From NCBI GenBank assembly GCA_029934815.1, contig JAOZLM010000167.1:1-5608 (forward strand): a stretch of DNA of 5,608 bases, written 5' to 3'. Below the pieces are notes generated by a model. The model ran no database searches. It was not told where the DNA came from and saw nothing but the letters and a program-made list of their open reading frames with translations. Source of the stretch: Desulfocapsa sp. (GTDB lineage: Bacteria > Desulfobacterota > Desulfobulbia > Desulfobulbales > Desulfocapsaceae). The position numbers and the translations under genes were made by a program. Shown piece after piece: positions 1 to 5,608 of this stretch. Each line of letters begins with the position of its first letter. Position 1 is the first letter of the stretch.

Positions 1-48
1 TTTGAACAGCCCATATTTGATTTCTAAATGTATATAGTAATGGATCTA

Positions 49-2631
49 CTAAGCCGGAGACATCTCGAGCTTATCCCTTCGTCTTCTCTGGAGAAGGTAT
101 ACCAGTGCAAACAATGCACAAGCGGGTATGAACACAAGTTGTTTTGGCAGCCTGTCAGTTGGCATCTGAATATTGATTATTTCCTGATCAAAATCAAGAC
201 CAGCTTTTTCAGCTGCACTTGCAAAGACGACGTTATCTATGATAATTGTTCCTTCATCATTGCGGAGTTCAAGGCCAATGCTTTCCAAGCGGGCTTTTCC
301 AGAATCCTGATCACCAACGGGTAACATAACGGTTTTGGTAAAAGCTTCTCCATTCATCCTTTCACCTTTGATCATAACCCTCAGCATTGAACCAGTTTTA
401 ACTTCTGCAAGCAGAGTTTCAATTTGTGAGGGGGATTCGTTAGTTAACGGTGGAAAGAATTTGTCCCAGATGTATCCGGGCCTAAAGAGCAAAAAGGTAA
501 CTAACAGCAGTGCAACTGTTTCCCATACACGGGATTTAACAAGGAAGTATCCTTGAGTGGCTGCGGCAAACGCCATCATAGCTGCAACGGCGGTAACAAC
601 AACAAGTATCAGCACAAAAATGCTATCCACCCCAATCATTAATAATTGAGTGTTAAAGATAAACATAAATGGAAGAATTGCTGTTCTGATATCGTAGGTG
701 AAACCCTGTATGCCGGTTTTGATGGGATCACCTCCGGAAATCCCGGCGGCCGCAAAGGCGGCAAGTCCTACTGGTGGAGTATCATCTGCAAGAATTCCAA
801 AATAGAATACAAAGAGATGAACAGCAATCAGGGGAACGATAAGCCCATTTTGAGCACCAAGGTCAACAATAACGGGTGCCATCAATGTGGAAACTACAAT
901 GTAGTTTGCTGTGGTGGGAAGTCCCATACCAAGGATCAGACTGATTAAAGCGGTGAATCCGAGAATCAGCATCAGGTTACCACCTGATATATATTCTACA
1001 AATTCAGTCATAACCAGACCAACACCTGTGAGGGTGATGGTTCCGACAACAATACCGGCAGCAGCGGTTGCTACACCAATACCAATCATATTTCGGGCAC
1101 CGGAAACCAAGCCGTTAATAAAATCATCCCAACCGCTTTTAAAACTGAAATCTTCAGCCTGACTTTTTCTGAAATAGCCTTTTAACGGTTTTTGGGTCAG
1201 GATAATTACCATCATAAGGACTGTCGCCCAGAATGCAGACAAGGCAGGTGAGAGACGTTCGACAACCAGACACCACATCAATACAACGATGGGGAGCAGA
1301 AAATAAAGCCCCGCCTGAGCTGTCAGCCAGAGTTCCGGTAATTCCTTAATATCATGGGTTTGTTCAAGTTCTGGTACTTTGGTTGCATAAATGATAAGCC
1401 CGATATATGCCACAGCAAGGATTGCTGAGACTATATAAATAGTGGCATCTCCAGCGACAGCTTTGATCCAGCCCATTCCATAATAAGTGGTCGCCGCCAT
1501 AACGATCATAAAGAGAAAAGTGAATACAAAAGAAAGCATTTTTTGAGCAAGTGTCTGTGTAACTTTCTTCTCCATCCCTTCAAGACCCATTTTACAGGCT
1601 TCAAGGTGAACAATATACACCAGTGCAATATAGGAAATAATTGCCGGTAAAAATGCACACCGGATAACTTCAATATAGGTAATACCTACATACTCAACCA
1701 TTAGAAAAGCAGCAGCTCCCATAACAGGAGGCATAAGCTGACCATTGGTTGAACAGGCAACCTCAATCGCGCCGGCTTTTTCAGCTTTAAAACCAACCTT
1801 TTTCATTAGAGGAATGGTAAACGTGCCAGTTGTTACAACGTTCGCAATAGACGATCCGGAAACAAGGCCGGTAAGACCTGATGAAACAACAGCAGCTTTT
1901 GCAGGGCCGCCTTTAAGGTGGCCAAGGCCAGCAAAAGCAGTACGGATGAAATAATTTCCGGCACCAGCAGCTTCGAGTAATGCTCCAAACAGAACAAACA
2001 TAAAAACCATACCGGTGGAAACACCAAGGGCTACACCAAAAACTCCTTCAGTGCCAAGCCAGTAGTGGGACATGCCTTTATTCAGACTTGCACCTTTATG
2101 GGCAATAACATCAGGCATAAACTGGCCGCCGAACGTGTAGATACAAAAAATTGCAGCTACCACCATAAGTGGTGGCCCAAGGGCTCGTCGTGTTGCTTCA
2201 AGTAATAAAATAAGGCCGGTTACGGCAACTATAATATCAAATTGTGTTGGATCACCGGGACGATCAGCAAGTGCTGTGTAGAAGAAAAATAAGTATGATG
2301 CACAAAATGCAGCAATTAGACCAAGAACCCAGTCCTGAATGGGAATGTAGTCTCTTGGGGATGATTTAAAAGTAGGATATGCTGTATAGGAAAGAAAAAC
2401 TGCAAAAGCTAAATGAATGGCTCTTGCTTCAGTGTCATTGATAACAAAAAAGTTAAAGATAAATGGAAGAGGAGATGCGTACCAGAGTTGAAACAGTGTC
2501 CAGAAAAGCGGGACGAAAAAAAGAACTTTTTTGGGAAAGGCCCCTGTTGGGTTTCGTGCTCCGGAATCGGTTTCAGCGATCATCTCCTGAAGTTCTTCAT
2601 CGGTTTTGATACTTTGTTCTGTTTCATTCAT
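49..2631 (-). CDS. TRAP transporter fused permease (4TM/12TM, DctQ-DctM type) with C-terminal DUF3394-like domain
   Basis: Inner-membrane component of the TAXI-TRAP system, using an ion gradient to import the substrate delivered by the binding protein. At 860 residues it combines a small DctQ-like four-helix part (hydrophobic segments about 35-62, 70-86, 100-120, 131-147) with a large DctM-like part (about 150-690). Recognisable DctM motifs are SGLTGLVSGSSIANV (251-265), GQLMPPVMGAAAFL (297-310), GMGLPTTANYIV (568-579) and ADDTPPVGLAAFAAAG (615-630). After a helix at about 703-718 comes a soluble segment (about 720-830) resembling the DUF3394 region found at the end of such permeases, including a PDZ-like stretch (ASAAEKAGLDFDQEI, 804-818). 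A last helix (831-847) ends in a run of arginines. The ATG at 2631 has GAAGG (plus-strand 2641-2645) nine bases upstream. The first 30 or so residues are acidic and hydrophilic, so cytoplasmic. The gene is intact, and the substrate is unknown. Confidence 0.95.
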   Translation of the reverse strand: MNETEQSIKTDEELQEMIAETDSGARNPTGAFPKKVLFFVPLFWTLFQLWYASPLPFIFNFFVINDTEARAIHLAFAVFLSYTAYPTFKSSPRDYIPIQDWVLGLIAAFCASYLFFFYTALADRPGDPTQFDIIVAVTGLILLLEATRRALGPPLMVVAAIFCIYTFGGQFMPDVIAHKGASLNKGMSHYWLGTEGVFGVALGVSTGMVFMFVLFGALLEAAGAGNYFIRTAFAGLGHLKGGPAKAAVVSSGLTGLVSGSSIANVVTTGTFTIPLMKKVGFKAEKAGAIEVACSTNGQLMPPVMGAAAFLMVEYVGITYIEVIRCAFLPAIISYIALVYIVHLEACKMGLEGMEKKVTQTLAQKMLSFVFTFLFMIVMAATTYYGMGWIKAVAGDATIYIVSAILAVAYIGLIIYATKVPELEQTHDIKELPELWLTAQAGLYFLLPIVVLMWCLVVERLSPALSAFWATVLMMVIILTQKPLKGYFRKSQAEDFSFKSGWDDFINGLVSGARNMIGIGVATAAAGIVVGTITLTGVGLVMTEFVEYISGGNLMLILGFTALISLILGMGLPTTANYIVVSTLMAPVIVDLGAQNGLIVPLIAVHLFVFYFGILADDTPPVGLAAFAAAGISGGDPIKTGIQGFTYDIRTAILPFMFIFNTQLLMIGVDSIFVLILVVVTAVAAMMAFAAATQGYFLVKSRVWETVALLLVTFLLFRPGYIWDKFFPPLTNESPSQIETLLAEVKTGSMLRVMIKGERMNGEAFTKTVMLPVGDQDSGKARLESIGLELRNDEGTIIIDNVVFASAAEKAGLDFDQEIINIQMPTDRLPKQLVFIPACALFALVYLLQRRRRDKLEMSPA

Positions 2632-2645
2632 GCGATGATACCTTC
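2632..2645 (-). promoter_or_regulatory. Ribosome-binding site of the TRAP permease
   Basis: GAAGG (plus-strand CCTTC at 2641-2645) lies nine bases before the permease ATG. Between it and the upstream terminator are about 36 bases with no recognisable promoter hexamers, so the permease probably depends on read-through from the binding-protein gene. Confidence 0.7.
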
Positions 2646-2681
2646 AGTAATGGTAATTAGGTGTAGTTACGGAAATATTCT

Positions 2682-2716
2682 AAAAAAAAAGCGTACCGTG
2701 TTCAGGTACGCCTTTT
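2682..2716 (-). terminator. Intrinsic terminator between TAXI binding-protein and permease genes
   Basis: Plus-strand GCGTACC (2691-2697) and GGTACGC (2705-2711) form a perfect seven-pair stem around a seven-base loop. On the minus strand the stem is followed at once by nine T (plus-strand A at 2682-2690), and AAAA ahead of the stem could add A-U pairs past one bulged G. It begins 19 bases after the binding-protein stop and is oriented to act on that transcript. Because the permease gene follows on the same strand, it most likely terminates only part of the transcripts, giving more binding protein than permease. Confidence 0.85.
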
Positions 2717-2735
2717 AGTCAGTCAGCCGCAAATG

Positions 2736-3710
2736 TTACATAAGGCCAGCTTCTTTATAATACTTGACAGCACCATCATGAAGTGGAGCTGAGAGACCAT
2801 CTTTGATCATCTCTTCTTTCTTCAGATTTTTGAATGCAGGATGGAGTTTCTGGAATTGATCGAAATTCTCAAAAACTGCTTTAACAACGTTATAAATAAC
2901 ATCTTCAGGTACATCAGAAGACGATACAAAAGTGGCACCTACACCAAAAGTTTGGGTGTCAGTATCGGTACCTCTGTACATTCCGCCAGGAATGGTAGCA
3001 GTACGATAGTAATCGTTGTCAGCAACGAGTTTGTCAACTGCAGGTCCAGTTACACTTACCATCACAGAATCACATGAAGTAGTTGCTTCTTTAATGGATC
3101 CACTTGGATGACCAACGGTGAAAACAATAGCATCAATTTTGTTATCACAAAGCGCTGTAGACTGTTCGGAAGATTTAAGTTCTGAGGCAAGTTTGAAATC
3201 TTTAGTGGTCCAGCCAACTGCGTCCATAAGAACTTCCATGGTACCACGCTGACCAGAACCTGGATTACCAATATTTACACGCTTGCCTTTGAGATCCATA
3301 AAATCCTTGATACCGGAATCAGTACGGGCAACAACTGTGAATGGTTCAGGATGTACAGAGAAAACTGCACGGAGTTTCTTATTTGGACCTTTTTTTGCAA
3401 ATTTTGAAGTACCGTGATAAGCATGATATTGCCAGTCAGACTGGGCAACACCCATATCAAGTTCGCCAGCAGCGATTGTATTTAAGTTATATACAGAACC
3501 ACCGGTACTCTCAACTGAGCAACGAATACCATGTACTTTTCTCGTTTTATTTACAAGACGACAAATTGCACCACCGGTAGGATAATATACACCTGTCACT
3601 CCGCCGGTTCCAATGGTAACAAATTTCTGATCAGCAGCAAATGTGGGGGCAGCACTAAGGGTAAATGCAAGTCCTGCGCAAACGGCAAGTCCTGTAACTA
3701 ATTTTTTCAT
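2736..3710 (-). CDS. TAXI-family TRAP transporter periplasmic solute-binding protein
   Basis: Periplasmic binding protein that captures a substrate and delivers it to the TRAP permease encoded just downstream. The 324-residue precursor is typical of the TAXI (TRAP-associated extracytoplasmic immunogenic) family. A Sec signal peptide occupies residues 1-25 (MKK, hydrophobic core, PTFA before AD). The mature part begins with the family signature strand and loop FVTIGTGGVTGVYYPTGG (30-47), then CSVESTGGSVYNL (64-76), LDMGVAQSDWQYHAY (84-98), LKGKRVNIGNPGSGQRGTMEV (140-160) and a C-terminal GLSAPLHDGAVKYYKEAGL. Cysteines at 50, 64, 188 and 213 could form two disulfides. The frame stays open upstream to an ATG at 3800, but the ATG at 3710 is preferred: it begins the signal peptide and has GGAG (plus-strand 3718-3721) seven bases upstream. 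The substrate cannot be read from sequence; known TAXI ligands include C4/C5 dicarboxylates and glutamate-like compounds. A terminator follows the gene. Confidence 0.96.
   Translation of the reverse strand: MKKLVTGLAVCAGLAFTLSAAPTFAADQKFVTIGTGGVTGVYYPTGGAICRLVNKTRKVHGIRCSVESTGGSVYNLNTIAAGELDMGVAQSDWQYHAYHGTSKFAKKGPNKKLRAVFSVHPEPFTVVARTDSGIKDFMDLKGKRVNIGNPGSGQRGTMEVLMDAVGWTTKDFKLASELKSSEQSTALCDNKIDAIVFTVGHPSGSIKEATTSCDSVMVSVTGPAVDKLVADNDYYRTATIPGGMYRGTDTDTQTFGVGATFVSSSDVPEDVIYNVVKAVFENFDQFQKLHPAFKNLKKEEMIKDGLSAPLHDGAVKYYKEAGLM
3636..3710 (-). other. Sec signal peptide of the TAXI binding protein
   Basis: The first 25 residues have a two-lysine n-region, a hydrophobic core rich in Leu, Ala and Val, and a Pro-Thr-Phe-Ala cleavage region followed by Ala-Asp. 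Cys11 lies inside the core, but the preceding Leu-Ala-Val does not make a proper lipobox, so signal peptidase I processing to a soluble periplasmic protein is expected rather than lipidation. Confidence 0.85.
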
Positions 3711-3721
3711 ATTTCTTCTCC
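3711..3721 (-). promoter_or_regulatory. Ribosome-binding site deciding the TAXI protein start
   Basis: GGAGAAG lies upstream of the ATG at 3710; the GGAG core is plus-strand CTCC at 3718-3721, with a seven-base spacer. It is the strongest Shine-Dalgarno in the window and favours this start over the in-frame ATG at 3800, which would add 30 residues (rich in Arg, Trp and Phe) ahead of an otherwise perfect signal peptide. Confidence 0.85.
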
Positions 3722-3794
3722 AGAAGAGTAATTGAAAATGGCGGCTGCGGAACAAATTTCCACACCCATTTGGTACTACTTTAGAATAGCGATA

Positions 3795-3828
3795 CCACAA
3801 CGGAAAGCGTCTGGCAAATGCTTTGTGG
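3795..3828. repeat. Imperfect inverted repeat upstream of the TAXI gene
   Basis: CCACAA (3795-3800) and TTGTGG (3823-3828) form a six-base inverted repeat. AGC (3806-3808) and GCT (3820-3822) can extend it by three pairs, with a five-base bulge on one side and an 11-base loop. No T run follows on either strand, so it is not a standard terminator. It overlaps the putative -35 region and could be an operator, or it could be chance. Confidence 0.3.
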
Positions 3829-3840
3829 AAGGAAAAATAA

Positions 3841-4773
3841 TTAGTGTGAAAAACTCAAAAAAGCCTGACGACTATCTGCCGTAGCTAGCGATCCATGGGG
3901 AAGGGTAAGATTGTGGGAGCCATGCCCAACTGGAAAATTTCCCCAGATTGGGATGCTCGTATTATCGGTTAGTTCAAGGGTTCTTGTCCAGATTTCTTCA
4001 TGGAATCTGATTGATTCAAGAGAATCCATTTCACGTGTTGGAGCAAAATCACCCAAAATAATTGCAGATGCCCGAAGAAAGGTACCACATTGTGAAAGTT
4101 GGCTGAGCATTCGATCGATTTTATAAAGTGGTTCGCCAACATCTTCCAGAAAGAGTATGGAATTAGTGAAATCAGGCTGAAAGGGTGTACCTATTAGACT
4201 CATAATGGAGCTGAGATTGCCACCTTTGAGTCTGCCAGAAACAGAATCGCTTCCCCGAAGAATTTCTATGGATTTTGCCTGAAGTGGTTTGTCCCATTTT
4301 CCTAAGAGACTTGCGTGGAGTCTTTCGAGGCTGTCAGAAGTGCAGGACTGAAGGGTGGTAAGCATAGGCCCATGAAAGGACATCACACCGCACTTTTCAT
4401 AGAGTACACTATGAAGAATGGTAAGATCAGAAAAGCCAATAAGAGGTTTAGGGTGATTTTTTAATTCTTCAAGGTTCAGAAGTGGAAGCAGGCGAAGACA
4501 ACCAAATCCACCACGAAGAGCAAGTAAAGCAGAAACTTCTTTATCTGCCCACATTTTGTGTAATTCACTGGCACGATTAGTATCAGTATCAGCAAGATAC
4601 CCTTTTCCCGGCCAGAGATTTCTCGGCAATTTAACCTCAAACCCCATTTCCCGGAGAATTCTTACCCCTTGTTCAAGTTTCTCTGTATTCTGTATTTGAC
4701 CGGCAGGTGCAATAATGCCGATACAATCACCACGTTGAAGATGCCTCGGTGTACTCTTTTTTGGATTTTGCAT
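3841..4773 (-). CDS. ldcA: LD-carboxypeptidase, peptidase family S66 (LdcA/MccF-like)
   Basis: Serine peptidase of family S66. LdcA members remove the terminal D-Ala from murein tetrapeptide (an L,D bond) during peptidoglycan recycling in the cytoplasm; MccF members cleave microcin C-type adducts. The 310 residues are full length for the family and there is no signal peptide, consistent with a cytoplasmic enzyme. Visible features are the N-terminal strand IGIIAPAG (18-25), RGGFGCLRLLP (87-97), the nucleophile motif GFSDLT (113-118, Ser115), LFLEDVGE (207-214) with the likely triad Glu210, and GHGSHNLTLPHG (283-294) with the likely triad His284. The Ser-Glu-His triad is therefore intact. The ATG directly follows the coaX TAA (TAAATG on the minus strand) and has only a weak A-rich upstream stretch with no strong Shine-Dalgarno, so coupled re-initiation after coaX is likely. 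The family is secure. Choosing LdcA over an MccF-like immunity role rests on the absence of any microcin genes nearby. The gene symbol is by family. Confidence 0.92.
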   Translation of the reverse strand: MQNPKKSTPRHLQRGDCIGIIAPAGQIQNTEKLEQGVRILREMGFEVKLPRNLWPGKGYLADTDTNRASELHKMWADKEVSALLALRGGFGCLRLLPLLNLEELKNHPKPLIGFSDLTILHSVLYEKCGVMSFHGPMLTTLQSCTSDSLERLHASLLGKWDKPLQAKSIEILRGSDSVSGRLKGGNLSSIMSLIGTPFQPDFTNSILFLEDVGEPLYKIDRMLSQLSQCGTFLRASAIILGDFAPTREMDSLESIRFHEEIWTRTLELTDNTSIPIWGNFPVGHGSHNLTLPHGSLATADSRQAFLSFSH

Positions 4774-5562
4774 TTAGATTTTCTTATATAAGAGATGAAG
4801 TCCGTGCAATGTGAGCATGGTATCAACTTCCTCAATTTTTTTACTGTAGGGAGCAATAAGATGAGCCATGCCACCCGTGGCAATAATTTTAAGGGCTTCT
4901 TCGTTTGGGCAGAGTTCCGTTGCAATTTTCGCACTAAGCCCATCAATTAGGGATCCATAACCGTTGAGAATGCCACTTTTCATAGCCTGAACAGTGTTTT
5001 TACCAATGATGGCTTCCGGTGGCTCTGTAACATCAATTCTCGGTAGCTTTGCAGTTCTTGTGGCAAGGGCGTCCAGGGATATAGCGATCCCGGGGAGGAT
5101 TGTGCCTCCAAGATATTCGCAGTCGGCTGAGACACAGTCGAATGTAATCGCTGTGCCAAAGTCAATTATGATCAGATTTTGTTTGTAACGTTCCCAGGCA
5201 GCGATTGCATTTACGAGACGATCAGCTCCCACTTCTTCCGGGTAGTCAATTTTAACCTTGATAATATGACCTATACTTTTAGCCGAAACGACAAAGGGTT
5301 TGCTTTTTAAAGATGATGAAAAATAGGTATTAATACAGGATAACCAGGCAGCTTCAAGGGAAGGAACGACACTTGCAAGAATGATTCCGTCGATATCGTC
5401 TTTATCAATCTTGGCCATGGAAAATAAGGCGTGATAGCGAATGGCGAGTTCATCGTCTGTGCGTTCACGATCTGATTTCAGTCTCCATTGACCTATAAGT
5501 TTATCTCCGTCAAAGAGTCCGGTAACAGTGTGTGAATTGCCTACATCTATGGTAAAAAGCAT
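4774..5562 (-). CDS. coaX: Type III pantothenate kinase
   Basis: Cytoplasmic enzyme that phosphorylates pantothenate with ATP, the first committed step of coenzyme A synthesis. The 262-residue length is normal for the type III (CoaX) family, which has the ASKHA/actin-like fold. Visible motifs are the N-terminal phosphate-binding loop DVGNSHT (residues 6-12), PEEVGADR (108-115) whose Asp114 corresponds to the family's catalytic base, DFGTAITFD (134-142), GGTILPG (152-158), and the late ATP-site motif IATGGMAH (227-234). The ATG at 5562 is supported by AGGG (plus-strand 5570-5573) seven bases upstream and by the conserved IDVGN motif starting at residue 5. The TAA stop abuts the ATG of the next gene, suggesting translational coupling. 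Family knowledge: type III enzymes are dimers, need a monovalent cation and are not feedback-inhibited by CoA. Nothing is truncated or missing, and the assignment is secure. Confidence 0.97.
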   Translation of the reverse strand: MLFTIDVGNSHTVTGLFDGDKLIGQWRLKSDRERTDDELAIRYHALFSMAKIDKDDIDGIILASVVPSLEAAWLSCINTYFSSSLKSKPFVVSAKSIGHIIKVKIDYPEEVGADRLVNAIAAWERYKQNLIIIDFGTAITFDCVSADCEYLGGTILPGIAISLDALATRTAKLPRIDVTEPPEAIIGKNTVQAMKSGILNGYGSLIDGLSAKIATELCPNEEALKIIATGGMAHLIAPYSKKIEEVDTMLTLHGLHLLYKKI

Positions 5563-5573
5563 GGATTATCCCT
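5563..5573 (-). promoter_or_regulatory. Ribosome-binding site of coaX
   Basis: AGGGA lies upstream of the coaX ATG; its AGGG core is plus-strand CCCT at 5570-5573, with a seven-base spacer. This fixes the start at 5562. The remaining 35 bases to the right edge are AT-rich and show no clear promoter hexamers, so the coaX promoter, or an upstream operon partner, lies outside the window. Confidence 0.7.
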
Positions 5574-5608
5574 GTAAAATGAATAGTACATGGTGAAATT
5601 ATTACTGT

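Larger units (their letters stand above)
3711..3840 (-). promoter_or_regulatory. Intergenic leader, possible promoter for the TRAP transporter genes
   Basis: This 130-base gap between the LD-carboxypeptidase stop and the TAXI start is the longest in the window and separates functionally unrelated genes, so a transporter promoter is expected here. Only weak hexamers are seen on the minus strand: TTGCCA (plus 3812-3817, five of six to the -35 consensus) with TATCGC (3789-3794, three of six) at 17 bases, or TTTCCG (3801-3806) with TAAAGT (3778-3783). No convincing sigma-54 GG-N10-GC element is visible. The location is inferred and the exact promoter is unresolved. Confidence 0.35.

Noticed and set aside
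1..14. Possible start of another minus-strand gene downstream of the permease (ATG at 14, reading Met-Gly-Cys-Ser).
   Set aside because: Only four codons are inside the window and there is no Shine-Dalgarno ahead of the ATG. It may be real, but nothing visible supports it.
28..324. Plus-strand open frame opposite the permease C-terminus.
   Set aside because: It lies wholly antisense to a secure conserved gene, its product is low in recognisable motifs, and no ribosome-binding site is evident.
911..1162. Plus-strand open frames opposite the permease (also 335-556, 646-948, 1745-1954, 2413-2718).
   Set aside because: All are antisense shadows; their Pro/Thr/Ile-rich or Lys/Cys-rich compositions are what hydrophobic transmembrane codons give when read on the other strand.
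2717..2726. Short tandem AGTCAGTCAG next to the terminator.
   Set aside because: Too short to be more than chance; no further copies are seen.
3795..3828. Inverted repeat considered as a terminator for the coaX/peptidase pair.
   Set aside because: No T run follows on the minus strand and the stem has a five-base bulge, so it does not fit an intrinsic terminator.
3841..4773. S66 peptidase considered as an MccF-type self-immunity protein of a microcin C-like system.
   Set aside because: No adenylating enzyme, precursor peptide or exporter gene lies nearby, and coupling to coaX points to housekeeping.
4783..4792. Ten-base palindrome CTTATATAAG at the end of coaX.
   Set aside because: It is AT-rich, lies inside the final coding codons and is expected by chance; no second copy is seen.
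4662..4946. Minus-strand open frame overlapping the coaX/peptidase junction in another frame.
   Set aside because: It overlaps two secure genes and its translation is a Lys/Leu-rich shadow with no domain.

Overview
The window carries four complete protein genes, all on the minus strand, so transcription runs from the high-coordinate end to the low end. In order they are: a type III pantothenate kinase (coaX, 5562-4774), an S66-family LD-carboxypeptidase (3841-4773), the periplasmic solute-binding protein of a TAXI-type TRAP transporter (3710-2736), and its fused 4TM/12TM TRAP permease (2631-49). No RNA genes, mobile elements, CRISPR arrays or integration scars are visible. Almost all of the sequence is coding, and the plus-strand reading frames are antisense shadows of the real genes.

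Region by region: coaX starts 46 bases inside the right edge behind a good ribosome-binding site. Its TAA stop directly abuts the ATG of the LD-carboxypeptidase, so these two form a tight translational pair serving CoA synthesis and cell-wall turnover. A 130-base gap follows, holding an imperfect inverted repeat, only weak promoter-like hexamers and a strong ribosome-binding site for the binding-protein gene. Between the binding-protein gene and the permease gene is a 104-base gap with a clear intrinsic terminator hairpin and a run of nine T. It probably acts as a leaky terminator that keeps binding protein above permease. The permease ends 48 bases from the left edge, with no terminator visible there.

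The organism is a Gram-negative bacterium: a Sec-exported periplasmic binding protein works with an inner-membrane permease, and a murein tetrapeptide-recycling-type enzyme is present. The moderate base composition, type III rather than type I or II pantothenate kinase, and a TAXI system with a fused permease fit the Desulfobacterota (sulfate-reducer-like deltaproteobacteria). That placement is inferred from gene style and is not proven.

This is essentially an ordinary housekeeping and transport region, and I see no convincing new system. The points most worth a second look are the terminator inside the transporter operon and the C-terminal PDZ-like/DUF3394-type domain of the permease, which is predicted to sit in the periplasm between two membrane helices.
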